From a virus: DNA of 45,396 nt. The position numbers were made by a program, and so were the translations under genes. A model generated the notes under the pieces. The model was not told where the DNA came from and searched no databases. It was given only the letters and a program-made list of their open reading frames with translations. Positions 1-7,672 of the stretch are shown piece by piece. How positions within the stretch are numbered: position 1 is the stretch's first letter; the number at the start of each line of letters is the position of its first letter. The stretch lies in the IMG/VR virus record IMGVR_UViG_3300017786_002104, positions 1 to 45,396 of that record; one strand, 5' to 3'.

Positions 1-19
1 AAGAATGCTTCTAGTGACA

Positions 20-253
20 TTATCCCCCTACTGTTTTCATGTGTTCTTCCACAGACCAATCGAACCATGCAGAAGCTAATTTAGATTGATTAGTTGAAGA
101 TATGAAATCACCCATCTTTGACCAAATTTCAGACTGAACTAAATCCCAGTCAATACCGTGACCGTTCTTTTCTGAATTACTGACGTTCCAAACGGCAACA
201 TCAAATGCTTTATTCATTTCACCAAATAGTTCTTGTTGATTTGACTTATACAT
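20..253 (-). CDS. Hypothetical protein, 77 aa
   Basis: I recognise no family. The product is soluble and mildly acidic, rich in Asn, Ser and Trp, with no signal peptide or membrane segment. The ATG is preceded by a clear AGGAG ribosome site 7 bases upstream, which supports the start. It follows the 66-aa gene at 264-464 and both probably belong to the transcript from the promoter at 494-522. It is most likely an early accessory protein. Confidence 0.7.
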   Translation of the reverse strand: MYKSNQQELFGEMNKAFDVAVWNVSNSEKNGHGIDWDLVQSEIWSKMGDFISSTNQSKLASAWFDWSVEEHMKTVGG

Positions 254-263
254 TTTGTATCTC

Positions 264-464
264 CTACCAATACTTTTCTACAGTTACAGACCAATGGGCT
301 TCTTGCCACTGTTCACCAGTAACAGAGCTAATACCATCATTGAAAAAAGGACCTCGTACATAATAGTCTGCATTAGGCGCAGTATCACGAACGTTTGCAT
401 AGCTATCTACTTTTTTCTGGGCGGCGGCCTCAGTTGCGTAGGTGAATGTTTCTTTCTTATGCAT
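264..464 (-). CDS. Hypothetical protein, 66 aa
   Basis: Small soluble protein of unknown function, starting MHKKETFTYATEAAAQKKVD. The first 20 residues look helical and the C-terminal half is Trp/Tyr-rich. It is the first gene downstream of a well-formed sigma-70 promoter (494-522), about 25 bases from the predicted transcription start. An AGAGA ribosome site precedes the ATG. It is probably an early gene. Confidence 0.65.
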   Translation of the reverse strand: MHKKETFTYATEAAAQKKVDSYANVRDTAPNADYYVRGPFFNDGISSVTGEQWQEAHWSVTVEKYW

Positions 465-493
465 TGTAATGTCTCTCTTGTTGTTACCTATAC

Positions 494-522
494 TGTATAG
501 TACATGATTCGTATGGTGTCAA
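494..522 (-). promoter_or_regulatory. Sigma-70 early promoter, minus strand
   Basis: Read on the minus strand, a perfect -35 TTGACA (517-522), a 17-base spacer and a -10 TATACA (494-499). It sits in the gap downstream of the methyltransferase gene and drives 464 and 253. Its sequence from the -35 into the spacer (TTGACACCATAC) recurs in the promoter at 2175-2203. Confidence 0.75.
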
Positions 523-527
523 CAGGT

Positions 528-1490
528 TTATATAAAAAAATCTTCTAAAGTTGTAGGTTTTTCGTACTGTGGAACTAAAGTACCGTCTGTTACTTGACGA
601 TCAAAATTCATAATACGATCACCAAGCCACTTAACAACAGGAACTGTCATTCCATTCAGCATGTACAATTGCATATTAGATAGATCACAACCATCAAAAA
701 AGTCAGTAGGGTAACCCTGTAGGGCTAAACGCTCATTAACAGCCAACTTACGTAGACCACCACTGTCTAGTACCAGATCAGTAAAGTCTTTGTAATCACG
801 TTTCAAGATAGTAGATGCTACTCCTTTTTCGCCAAACTGGTCACTTCTTTGTCTAGTAAAGAAGGCAAATGGATATCCGTCTTTGCATCCCTGTTCAAAA
901 TTCCAAGGGCGGCTTTCTTGGATATGTAAAGTTTTGGATTGGATTGCTTTGTCACTGCGCTCGACAAATCCGAATATATCGGCTCCTTCGGGGATTCCAT
1001 CACGGACTGCCAGAATGTAAACTCTACGTCTTCGCTGTGGGACTCCAAAGTATTGGCTGTCGCACATCGTCCAAGTCGCATCGTACCCGATTTCGGCAAG
1101 GTCTTGGAGAATGACATTAAGTCCTCTTGAAAGCAATGCGCTGACGTTTTCAATAACTGCATATTTTGGTTTTGTTTCATCAATTAATCTCCTAAATTCA
1201 CGCCAAAGGCCAGAACGTTCGCCTTCAATGATACCTTTGTTTTTACCAGCTATAGATATGTCTTGGCACGGAAATCCACCGCAGATCAAATCAAAGTCAA
1301 CCCCATCACGTTTAAGGTCTTCGCCAGTTACTGTTGTGACGTCACCATATATGGGAACCCCTTGCCAATTCTTTTTCAAAACACGTTTGGCGTATTCTTC
1401 GTATTCACAAAACGCAACAGTCTCCATACCAGATTGTTCAAACCCTAGACTGTAACCACCACTTCCACTGAATATGTCGAATACCTTCAT
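528..1490 (-). CDS. DNA (cytosine-5) methyltransferase
   Basis: C5-type DNA methyltransferase that transfers a methyl group from SAM to cytosine in DNA. At 320 aa it has the usual ordered motifs: motif I FDIFSGSGG near residues 4-12, motif IV GGFPCQD with catalytic Cys75, motif VI ENV, motif VIII QRRRR, and a C-terminal ERLALQGYP region typical of motifs IX/X. The target-recognition region between VIII and IX is short. No restriction endonuclease is adjacent, so it is an orphan enzyme. It could protect phage DNA from host restriction or alter regulation. Its start overlaps the end of the upstream methyltransferase gene by 4 bases. Confidence 0.93.
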   Translation of the reverse strand: MKVFDIFSGSGGYSLGFEQSGMETVAFCEYEEYAKRVLKKNWQGVPIYGDVTTVTGEDLKRDGVDFDLICGGFPCQDISIAGKNKGIIEGERSGLWREFRRLIDETKPKYAVIENVSALLSRGLNVILQDLAEIGYDATWTMCDSQYFGVPQRRRRVYILAVRDGIPEGADIFGFVERSDKAIQSKTLHIQESRPWNFEQGCKDGYPFAFFTRQRSDQFGEKGVASTILKRDYKDFTDLVLDSGGLRKLAVNERLALQGYPTDFFDGCDLSNMQLYMLNGMTVPVVKWLGDRIMNFDRQVTDGTLVPQYEKPTTLEDFFI

Positions 1491-2152
1491 GCTTCGTTTC
1501 TTTCTATGATATAACCACCAAATTCACCATAGCGAAAAAATTCAGTGTATTTGTATGAACTAAAAAGAGTTTCTGGATTTATCGGACGCTGTACACCAGA
1601 CAAAGATAATTCTTTCTTTATGATATCGTCTGGTTTCGCGCCACTTTGCATCTTTGCTCTCAACGTAAGTCGAGAAAGCACGGTAGATACATACCCACCT
1701 GTGGGAATAGTTTTCTCTACTATCACCAAAGCACCATCATCTCTGAGACTATCCATCATACGATCAAGCAATAGGTTTCGTCTGTGTGGTGGTATGAACA
1801 TCATTGTGAGAAACATTACACCAAAGTCAAACTCTTCAAATGAATGTTCTGTGGCATCTGCAACAATCACAGGATTGTCACCAGTGTACATATCAGCCAT
1901 TTGTTGGCTTTTCTCAATCGGAATAAAGTTTACGTTTCTCTCAATGAGAATAGACTTCAAGGTACGCTCTACATTACCTGTACTCGCACCAACATCATAA
2001 ACAGTACCTTGCTCTGGTATGTAGTGATTAGCTATTTGGGCAATAGCACTACTTACCATATCGTACCAAGGTAGTTGTTCGCGCACATGATCGTCAAAGT
2101 TGCAAGCAACCTTGACGTCATTAAATGTCCAGTTTGTGGGTATATCAATCAT
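1487..2152 (-). CDS. Class I SAM-dependent methyltransferase, CmoA-like
   Basis: A Rossmann-type methyltransferase with a motif I-like VYDVGASTGN segment and an acidic motif followed by FLTMMFIPPHRR, the arrangement seen in CmoA-like small-molecule enzymes. The substrate is not predictable. I chose the internal ATG at 2152 because an ATG at 2176 lies inside the -10 box of the promoter at 2175-2203 and would be upstream of the mRNA start. The gene overlaps the C5 methyltransferase by 4 bases and is probably co-transcribed with it. Whether CmoA activity (carboxy-SAM formation) exists is unknown. Confidence 0.8.
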   Translation of the reverse strand: MIDIPTNWTFNDVKVACNFDDHVREQLPWYDMVSSAIAQIANHYIPEQGTVYDVGASTGNVERTLKSILIERNVNFIPIEKSQQMADMYTGDNPVIVADATEHSFEEFDFGVMFLTMMFIPPHRRNLLLDRMMDSLRDDGALVIVEKTIPTGGYVSTVLSRLTLRAKMQSGAKPDDIIKKELSLSGVQRPINPETLFSSYKYTEFFRYGEFGGYIIERNEA

Positions 2153-2174
2153 ATTCCATACTTTCTTTTCATAC

Positions 2175-2203
2175 ATATTACATTATGATTAGTATGGTGT
2201 CAA
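2175..2203 (-). promoter_or_regulatory. Sigma-70 early promoter, minus strand
   Basis: Minus-strand -35 TTGACA (2198-2203), 17-base spacer, -10 TAATAT (2175-2180). It shares the block TTGACACCATAC-AATCAT with the promoter at 494-522. It fixes the start of the methyltransferase below it, because the longer reading frame would begin inside the -10. Confidence 0.75.
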
Positions 2204-2611
2204 CTACAATTTTCCATCTTCTCTCATTTGTTTGCGAATTTTTGTAGCAGAGATGTTATGCACTTCTTCACCAAGATCGTGTTCGGTAAATGTGTATCCT
2301 ACACCACGTCCATAACTGATATCAACAATGTTAGGAACCTCTAAGATAAGGTAATCGTGACCGTTGTAGAAGCCGTGTGGGGCTAGTCCACTTTCGATGT
2401 TAGCAATGACGTCAATCATCCCAAAGGGGTTGTCATCTTGCGCTACAGTGCGCCCAGCGCCCGCGTCACCGTCATACTTGAACACGTCACGTACCATGAT
2501 AACAACTTGTCCAGTGATAGCGTGAGCCTTCTTAAATAGGGCTGTATGACCATCGTGCCAAGGTTGCCAACGCCCCAACATCTGTACTGTTGGTTTCTTG
2601 TAATCAAACAT
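2204..2611 (-). CDS. Nucleotidyltransferase of the HxGH superfamily
   Basis: Short (135 aa) member of the cytidylyl/adenylyltransferase-like fold. The nucleotide-binding motif GRWQPWHDGH lies near the N-terminus and the second signature ISATKIRKQM at the C-terminus; both are complete. It should join a nucleotide to a phosphorylated small molecule, and NMN adenylyltransferase-like activity is one option. The ATG at 2611 is chosen because it has a GGAG ribosome site 8 bases upstream and overlaps the upstream stop as TAATG. It is coupled to the kinase at 2611-3057, which suggests a two-step pathway. Confidence 0.82.
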   Translation of the reverse strand: MFDYKKPTVQMLGRWQPWHDGHTALFKKAHAITGQVVIMVRDVFKYDGDAGAGRTVAQDDNPFGMIDVIANIESGLAPHGFYNGHDYLILEVPNIVDISYGRGVGYTFTEHDLGEEVHNISATKIRKQMREDGKL

Positions 2612-3057
2612 TATAATTCTCCATCCCAAGGTTTGTCATCTTTAATTGCCACGTACCGTTGAACTACTTTGTGCAACACGTCTGGTGTATTAGTAAACCA
2701 TTTTTCTACATGATAATCTACGTTCTCAGGTGTTTCAAACATATCATTCGTATCTTCAAATCTACCACGAGAAATAGTGTCCATCCATACAGTAAAGTCT
2801 GGATTGAACTTTGATCTTGTTTCATCTGTGGGGCAAACAAAGTCAGCTACTGCAACCTTACCTGCCATTACAATCCCATCTGATAGATGTTTCATACGAT
2901 TTGCTTGTCTGATGCGTCCTTCTAGCGAGAAGTCCCAATCGTTGTAGCTTGTTCGTATGATGTCAGCATTGACCCACACGCCCCCCAGAAGCTCTGCTAG
3001 GGGCTTTGCAAGAGTAGACTTACCTGATCCAGGTAAGCCCATAATAAGTATCTTCAT
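2611..3057 (-). CDS. APS-kinase-like P-loop kinase
   Basis: 148-aa P-loop kinase. Walker A GLPGSGKS is at residues 7-14, followed by an adenylylsulfate-kinase-like pattern: NADIIRTSYND, then DWDFSLEGR, and ADFVCPT-R-F-PDFTVWMDTI. APS kinase makes PAPS, the donor used by sulfotransferases, from adenosine 5'-phosphosulfate. Two sulfotransferase domains occur elsewhere in the window (19822-21354, 37418-38089), so PAPS supply is plausible but unproven. It could instead phosphorylate another nucleoside or metabolite. It overlaps both neighbours by a few bases and is coupled to the nucleotidyltransferase. Confidence 0.78.
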   Translation of the reverse strand: MKILIMGLPGSGKSTLAKPLAELLGGVWVNADIIRTSYNDWDFSLEGRIRQANRMKHLSDGIVMAGKVAVADFVCPTDETRSKFNPDFTVWMDTISRGRFEDTNDMFETPENVDYHVEKWFTNTPDVLHKVVQRYVAIKDDKPWDGEL

Positions 3058-3413
3058 TTGTCATTCTCTTCTGTTAGGTCTATATCCCAAATTGAAATTA
3101 ATATGGAAAGAGTTGTAATTAAAACATATAAAGCACTAAAACCCCCTATAAAATCCCAACCAACTTGATAGAACATGTAAATTGAAAATGCCTGTGTGGC
3201 GTTGTGTAAAAGTTTCCAACTAGCTGAAGTATCAGCGTATGCTAATTCCACTTCCCAATTTGGGCTAAACACTAATACACAAACTCTAACGAATTTGTAT
3301 AGTTGATACGCCATAACCGAAAGGTTGATATACAGAAATATTGGGTCAGAGTAATTCTGGTATAGTAGAATTCCAAAGAGATTTGCAGTTATAAAAATTA
3401 AAGTCCATTTCAT
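3054..3413 (-). CDS. Hypothetical integral membrane protein
   Basis: About 119 aa with roughly four hydrophobic stretches (near residues 3-18, 25-45, 70-85 and 90-110), so a small inner-membrane protein. No family is recognised. The longest frame starts at a GTG at 3428 without a ribosome site. The ATG at 3413 (MKWTLIFITA) gives a normal membrane-protein start and has only a weak GGA upstream, so the start is uncertain. It overlaps the APS-kinase-like gene by 4 bases. Confidence 0.65.
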   Translation of the reverse strand: MKWTLIFITANLFGILLYQNYSDPIFLYINLSVMAYQLYKFVRVCVLVFSPNWEVELAYADTSASWKLLHNATQAFSIYMFYQVGWDFIGGFSALYVLITTLSILISIWDIDLTEENDK

Positions 3414-3417
3414 TCTA

Positions 3418-3513
3418 TTATATTCCACGAATAAGCATTAAGGGGTCAATCCAAATTAGAAGTAGCCCTAAAGCTACTCCCAGTAATATCATATCTGTAA
3501 CTTTAAGATGCAT
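3418..3513 (-). CDS. Possible 31-aa single-span membrane peptide
   Basis: A short frame starting inside the last codons of the DUF932 gene encodes a peptide with one hydrophobic segment (MILLGVALGLLLIWI) and little else. An internal ATG at 3492 would give 24 aa. It fills the gap between the DUF932 gene and the membrane protein gene, which favours a real gene. No strong ribosome site is visible, so this is tentative. Confidence 0.4.
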   Translation of the reverse strand: MHLKVTDMILLGVALGLLLIWIDPLMLIRGI

Positions 3514-4459
3514 CAGCCATTTCCAATGCTAAGTCAAGAGCTTTTACTTTACGGTTTGCGTTGTTGCCAAACCAAGCAGAAGTCATGCGCGTATCGGCAG
3601 AACGTCCTAGCTCGTGATCAGCCATGTATGTCACTGCATTGTAAGCGTTCCACCATGTACCAGGACGAAAGTTGTCACCCGGTTGGTTTTCAGTTACTTC
3701 TACTGCACGTCGTGCTGTAGTTGAAAGTGTCTGATCTTCACGAGTAGACTCTCCAAAGATTTTACCAAAGAACTTCTCTAGTTGCTCACGCTTGTAGTTA
3801 CGTGAACCAAGAAACTCTGCGGCTTCTTTGAACTGCTCCACTTTATTATGTGATACACCAAGTATTTCTTTTACACGCTCTGGATCGAACTGTGTACGGT
3901 GATTGACACGCACTGAAGCTTGACGATCATCGCTCAACGCTACTGCAAGAGTGTTGTTGCATACTACACGCTCCATAACGAATTTGATGTCGATTGATTT
4001 GCCATACATGTGTGGGTTGGAAAATAAAAGATAACCACGCACTTCATCACCATCAAACAACGTAAACCCATCACGAACATCAGCCATAGCCCATACGATT
4101 TGTCCACCTTTAAGCGAACCCGCAGTGTCCATAGCCATATCACCGTTAGAAACAAACTCTGTAAAGAAGTCGAAAGCTTCAGAGTTTTGCACAGGGTTCC
4201 AGTTCTTACCAACTTGCGTTAGAACCTTACCATCTGTTTCGCGTACTAATGCTTGTTGACCTGTAGCGATGTTGTCACCTTTGAAGCGGAAGTAGGTGTT
4301 AACCTTCTCTACACCCCAATCAAGATTGGCGGCTTGCATCATTTCTCTTGGTGACATGTCGTCACCTACTGGTGTACCTAGTCCATGCCAAGGTAGTCCA
4401 TTGCTTGCGCGATATGCCATTTGAGCTTCGCCATTAATCATTTCAAGTTCATGTGCCAT
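3503..4459 (-). CDS. DUF932 / TIGR03299 phage-plasmid protein
   Basis: 318 aa, beginning MAHELEMINGEAQMAYRAS and followed by PWHGLGTPV, the hallmark N-terminus of the DUF932 family found in phages and plasmids. The biochemical function is unknown; soluble, no catalytic motif visible. AAAGGG upstream of the ATG serves as ribosome site, and the gene is the first after the promoter at 4520-4548. Expression is probably early and strong. Confidence 0.85.
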   Translation of the reverse strand: MAHELEMINGEAQMAYRASNGLPWHGLGTPVGDDMSPREMMQAANLDWGVEKVNTYFRFKGDNIATGQQALVRETDGKVLTQVGKNWNPVQNSEAFDFFTEFVSNGDMAMDTAGSLKGGQIVWAMADVRDGFTLFDGDEVRGYLLFSNPHMYGKSIDIKFVMERVVCNNTLAVALSDDRQASVRVNHRTQFDPERVKEILGVSHNKVEQFKEAAEFLGSRNYKREQLEKFFGKIFGESTREDQTLSTTARRAVEVTENQPGDNFRPGTWWNAYNAVTYMADHELGRSADTRMTSAWFGNNANRKVKALDLALEMADAS

Positions 4460-4519
4460 TATATAACCCTTTCAAGGTTTAAGTTTGTTTTCATTACAAG
4501 TGATTCTGTTTGTTCTTAC

Positions 4520-4548
4520 TTTATATTATCAAAACAAGTTTGTGTCAA
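4520..4548 (-). promoter_or_regulatory. Sigma-70 early promoter, minus strand
   Basis: Minus-strand TTGACA (4543-4548), 17-base spacer, TATAAA (4520-4525), upstream of the DUF932 gene. The spacer contains TTGTTTTGAT, also found at the same position in the promoter at 5240-5268, so the two look like copies. Confidence 0.75.
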
Positions 4549-4551
4549 CAC

Positions 4552-4875
4552 CTAATGTACTGCTTCACTTGGCATATACAATGCATCTATCATTTCGGTA
4601 GCAAAATCAGCATGACCTGACCTACATATATCACCCACGTCAACAAATTGACTAGTGGAATCTGAATCTACTTCTGCTACGAAACTATGTTTAAGATGTC
4701 TTTTAATATGCTTATATAGGTAAGCAGTAGCTTCATCTTTAGTCTTCCAACAAGTTGCTCTAGTGATGTATAAAAAATTGTGAGACGAGAACAACATTCC
4801 CATCCCACCCATTTCTTCATCTTTCCTAGTACCCAGAAAAATGCCTTCTTCTGGGTCAATGATGATGTAACGCAT
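4552..4875 (-). CDS. Hypothetical protein, 107 aa
   Basis: Soluble protein of unknown function. It begins MRYIIIDPEEGIFLGT, suggesting a beta-strand-rich N-terminus, and has an acidic middle and end. The ATG overlaps the stop of the upstream gene (TAATG) and follows AGGAA, so translation is probably coupled to 4875-5207. No motif is recognised. Confidence 0.68.
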   Translation of the reverse strand: MRYIIIDPEEGIFLGTRKDEEMGGMGMLFSSHNFLYITRATCWKTKDEATAYLYKHIKRHLKHSFVAEVDSDSTSQFVDVGDICRSGHADFATEMIDALYMPSEAVH

Positions 4876-5207
4876 TACATTCCTTTCTTAGCTTTCCACT
4901 TAGCCATAATGTCTATAGACCACTGTGGATTTTTACCTTCTAAGATTGCGTGAGGTGTTAAACCTTCGGCACGTTTGGCGGCATATTCTTCTACCGTCCA
5001 GTTTTTCTTCAACTCTTTAACAAAGTTTGCTTTTGTGAAAGGAGTACCACTGTATTTAAAACGAGCAAGAAACAAGTCAATGCCACGTCCGATATTCGAA
5101 GGGTGGATGTTTGGCTTATCTTCATAAACTGGTTGACCTTCGTAAGAGCCAGTAAACATAAGGTATCCACCGTGGTAGCTAAGGTTCTCATTAGTAAAAG
5201 CAGTCAT
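4875..5207 (-). CDS. Hypothetical protein, 110 aa
   Basis: Soluble protein of unknown function, starting MTAFTNENLSYHGGYLMFTG. The frame is open to 5252, but that start lies upstream of the -10 box at 5240-5245. The ATG at 5207, with an AGAGA ribosome site and about 26 bases from the predicted transcription start, is therefore used. It is coupled to the 107-aa gene downstream. Confidence 0.7.
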   Translation of the reverse strand: MTAFTNENLSYHGGYLMFTGSYEGQPVYEDKPNIHPSNIGRGIDLFLARFKYSGTPFTKANFVKELKKNWTVEEYAAKRAEGLTPHAILEGKNPQWSIDIMAKWKAKKGM

Positions 5208-5239
5208 GATATTCTCTCTTTCGTTTTGATTACATATTA

Positions 5240-5268
5240 TGTATAGAATCAAAACAAACTAGTGTCAA
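5240..5268 (-). promoter_or_regulatory. Sigma-70 early promoter, minus strand
   Basis: Minus-strand TTGACA (5263-5268), 17-base spacer, TATACA (5240-5245). It drives 5207 and the following genes and decides the start of the 110-aa protein. It shares TTGTTTTGAT in the spacer with the promoter at 4520-4548. Confidence 0.75.
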
Positions 5269-5271
5269 GTG

Positions 5272-5484
5272 TTAATTTGTAATAAAATGCAAGTTTAACA
5301 TATCAAGAACATCATGGTATTTTGCCATCTCAAGGATTTCCCCTTCCATAGCTTCAAATACGTCAGGATGTTCACCAATCCCTGCTGGGTTTGCTAGATA
5401 TACTTCTACGTTCATTTTATGCTTATCGATGTGACCTTGTGCGTGTGAACGCATTGCGTCTAACATTTTATTTCTGTCTATCAT
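5272..5484 (-). CDS. Hypothetical protein, 70 aa
   Basis: Small soluble protein, His/Met-rich at the N-terminus (MIDRNKMLDAMRSHAQGHID) with an acidic helical C-terminus. The ATG at 5484 is chosen over a longer frame because it has AGGA 8 bases upstream and lies just after the stop of the nuclease gene. Function unknown. Confidence 0.65.
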   Translation of the reverse strand: MIDRNKMLDAMRSHAQGHIDKHKMNVEVYLANPAGIGEHPDVFEAMEGEILEMAKYHDVLDMLNLHFITN

Positions 5485-5497
5485 AATATAGTTCCTT

Positions 5498-6166
5498 TTA
5501 CATATTGTTAAGTTCTTTGTACTTCTTACGTACACTCAAAAAGTGTTCTAAATAATCGTATGTATTTATCTTAAATACCTGAGGCTCATTATGGTCTACA
5601 GTTATTAAGATTACACCCTGTTTAATGGGTATTCCTGTTCTCTCATAGAAAGCGGCGGCATAGAAAGATGCTTGAATGAAGTAACTTGTAATCCATTCCA
5701 CTTTCTTTGGTTTACGAGATGTTTTGAAATCAATAATAGACAACTGCCCATCAAACTCTGCTATACAGTCAACCTGTCCAGCAGTCTTTAAACGATCACT
5801 ATATAAGAATACTTCTTGCATCCAAATATTGTTTAGGCGTTTATCCATGATCTTTTTGATGTCTTCAAACGAGAAAAGATTAGTTGGCATTGCGCCTTCT
5901 TTCCAATCTGGATCGTTATTCAGATAGTCCTCAGCTAACTTGTGTACAGCCGTACCTCTTACTGATGCTTGTTGGGATATCTTATTGGCTTCTTCTTCAC
6001 CTACACGCTTGCGCCATGCGATGATGCCTTCTTTATTCAATACACCCAAGACAGTGGTGATTGATGGGTATGCGTTACCTTCGGGTGTAAAATACTTACG
6101 CCCTGTATCTGTTGTTTTTCGGGTCAACGTAGGTAACACTACGTCGTGCTTCACATGATTAAACAT
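5498..6166 (-). CDS. PD-(D/E)XK superfamily nuclease
   Basis: 222-aa nuclease of the lambda-exonuclease/Cas4/RecB-like type. Visible motifs are GTAVHKLAED with His75, Glu118 in QEVFLYSDRL, the metal-binding Asp133 in AGQVDCIAEF, then IIDFKTSRK providing the D-x-K pair (Asp146, Lys148), and a following helix with ITSYFIQASFYAAAF. It probably degrades or processes DNA during replication, recombination or host genome breakdown. It is the first gene after the promoter at 6191-6219. The exact substrate is not determined by sequence. Confidence 0.88.
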   Translation of the reverse strand: MFNHVKHDVVLPTLTRKTTDTGRKYFTPEGNAYPSITTVLGVLNKEGIIAWRKRVGEEEANKISQQASVRGTAVHKLAEDYLNNDPDWKEGAMPTNLFSFEDIKKIMDKRLNNIWMQEVFLYSDRLKTAGQVDCIAEFDGQLSIIDFKTSRKPKKVEWITSYFIQASFYAAAFYERTGIPIKQGVILITVDHNEPQVFKINTYDYLEHFLSVRKKYKELNNM

Positions 6167-6190
6167 AATATAACTTTCTATTGATTCTGT

Positions 6191-6219
6191 ATTATACCAC
6201 AGAAAAAATTATTTATCCA
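6191..6219 (-). promoter_or_regulatory. Extended -10 promoter, minus strand
   Basis: Minus-strand consensus TATAAT (6191-6196) preceded by TG-G (extended -10, TGGTATAAT), with TGGATA 17 bases upstream as a weaker -35 (6214-6219). It lies between the PAAR gene stop and the nuclease start. Confidence 0.6.
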
Positions 6220-6560
6220 CCTAAAAATACTTTACTTGATCCAGATGTGATTTTTGCACTGCAATCATACACATCACCTTTGCGACCTGCACCCTTGGTT
6301 TCTATAAAAACCTTTCCACTACCAATAGTTAATCCTGGTGTGTGAGTAGAACAAGTTCCACCAATAGGATGGGCAGTAACGGCGTCACCCTGTCGAACGA
6401 CGCCAATACCTTGTGCGAAAACCTTGCCGCTACATACATTTGTTGATGTGGTGATAGGTGCAACATCACAGAAAGACCCATCAGTTGGGTCTGCATCTCC
6501 TGTTGCTACGTGAACTGTATTCACAGTTTCTGTCGTATTACCTCTAGCGGCTTCGGGCAT
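6213..6560 (-). CDS. PAAR-motif spike-tip protein
   Basis: 115 aa, glycine/threonine/serine-rich, with PAAR-like repeats such as KVFAQGIGVVRQGDAVTAHP, an internal GGTCSTHTPG segment and IETKGAGRKGD. PAAR proteins form the sharpened metal-bound tip of the contractile tail spike in phages and type VI secretion. The His and Cys residues (H-C-H around GTCSTHT) are candidate metal ligands. The start overlaps the phoH stop as TAATG. It is a virion protein placed among early genes, so separate late expression would be expected; no clear late promoter is seen right before it. Confidence 0.85.
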   Translation of the reverse strand: MPEAARGNTTETVNTVHVATGDADPTDGSFCDVAPITTSTNVCSGKVFAQGIGVVRQGDAVTAHPIGGTCSTHTPGLTIGSGKVFIETKGAGRKGDVYDCSAKITSGSSKVFLGG

Positions 6561-7309
6561 TATGCGGCTTCCAATACTTTTTCTTTGGCGATGATATATT
6601 CTTTAACCAAACCAGAACGAACAATATCATCTACTGTGAAATTGATTGTCTTGAATGAAGGAATGTCGTTAAGAACATTCATAAACTCACCAAGACCAGA
6701 TACATCTGCCCTGTTGCGATTGGTTGCCAAATCATCTTGTTTAGTATCTCCACAGAATATAATTCTTGAGGATTCACCAACACGAGTAATGATCGTGTCT
6801 AATTCGTGATATGTCATTGACTGACACTCATCAACTAATATGACTGCATTGTCAAAAGTTAGACCACGAACAAAAGAAGATGTCATAAATTGAATCATGC
6901 CTTTTTGTTTTAAAATTTGATAAGCATCTCCACGACCATATAGATCGTTTGCTATGTCTTGATAGGGGGCTTCATATACAGCCGCCTTTTCTGCTTGTGA
7001 ACCTGGCATAAAACCTTGTTCTCTTGTTTGTACTGCCGATCTAATAATGACAATCTTTTCGTATTGGTGTTTCGTCATGACGTCTTGCATTGCTAGGTAC
7101 ATTCCACACATCGTTTTGCCTGTGCCAGCAGTACCAACTGCCGCGAGATTTTTTCCTTCTTTATAAGAGTTGAATAGGTCTGATTGAGAGACTGTTAATG
7201 GTGTAATCTGTCGCATTGCGAATTTTTGGTTGAGAATACCTACCATATGTTCGCTGTCTCTAGCTTGTCTACGCTTTTCCTTGCGGGATAATCTGCGCTG
7301 TTTTGTCAT
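6560..7309 (-). CDS. phoH: PhoH-like ATPase
   Basis: 249-aa P-loop ATPase of the PhoH family, very common in marine T4-like phages. Walker A GTAGTGKT is at residues 59-66, Walker B is in NAVILVDECQSM, and GDTKQDDL and GLGEFMNVL are further family signatures. The N-terminus is very basic. Cellular PhoH is phosphate-regulated in E. coli and the domain is linked to RNA metabolism; the phage role is unsettled. The ATG follows an AGGAGG-like site. Confidence 0.93.
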   Translation of the reverse strand: MTKQRRLSRKEKRRQARDSEHMVGILNQKFAMRQITPLTVSQSDLFNSYKEGKNLAAVGTAGTGKTMCGMYLAMQDVMTKHQYEKIVIIRSAVQTREQGFMPGSQAEKAAVYEAPYQDIANDLYGRGDAYQILKQKGMIQFMTSSFVRGLTFDNAVILVDECQSMTYHELDTIITRVGESSRIIFCGDTKQDDLATNRNRADVSGLGEFMNVLNDIPSFKTINFTVDDIVRSGLVKEYIIAKEKVLEAA

Positions 7310-7342
7310 GAAACCTCCTTGTGATAACTCAAGATCAGGATT

Positions 7343-7579
7343 TTACCATGTGTTGATGTTATCTTTTTTATGATGATGTTTTACGTTTTTGAGTACATCT
7401 CGAAAGCTGTCATCGGGCTTTTTAAGCCCAAGACGGTACGGGTCAACTGTCCCCGGAAACTTATTAAAAATTTGTTTGATATGAGTGTTGGTAGCTAGAT
7501 AATGCTCTAAGTTTGCCCAAGGCATACTTTCTTCAAACTGTTCATGTGTTTCTTTGTTTTCAAAACTATAGGTAGGCAT
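7343..7579 (-). CDS. Conserved small protein, FmdB-like N-terminus
   Basis: 78 aa. The first residues MPTYSFENKETHEQFEE resemble the start of FmdB-type proteins, but the zinc-ribbon cysteines are missing. The C-terminus (KPDDSFRDVLKNVKHHH) is basic. Similar small proteins occur in marine T4-like phages; function unknown. The ATG at 7579 is used, with AAGGAG 5 bases upstream, and a late promoter lies about 25 bases further up. Confidence 0.75.
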   Translation of the reverse strand: MPTYSFENKETHEQFEESMPWANLEHYLATNTHIKQIFNKFPGTVDPYRLGLKKPDDSFRDVLKNVKHHHKKDNINTW

Positions 7580-7604
7580 CAATGCTCCTTATATTCTATA
7601 CATC

Positions 7605-7612
7605 TATTTATA
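7605..7612 (-). promoter_or_regulatory. T4-type late promoter TATAAATA
   Basis: Exact T4 late-promoter -10 octamer on the minus strand, 25 bases upstream of the 78-aa gene at 7343-7579. In T4 this element is read by gp55-RNA polymerase with the sliding clamp. It could also serve phoH and the PAAR spike gene downstream. Confidence 0.65.
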
Positions 7613-7672
7613 ATATGATTTCCCACGAAACGACATGTTCGTGAAATTTATTTTTTTTATTTTTACAGGCTT

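Noticed and set aside
1111-1455. Plus-strand open frame of 114 codons
   Set aside because: It lies fully opposite the C5 methyltransferase, whose motifs are unmistakable, and its translation has no domain or ribosome site.
7624-7643. Inverted repeat CACGAA/TTCGTG followed by a T-rich run on the plus strand
   Set aside because: It would be a plus-strand terminator, but no plus-strand gene precedes it; on the minus strand there is no T-tract.
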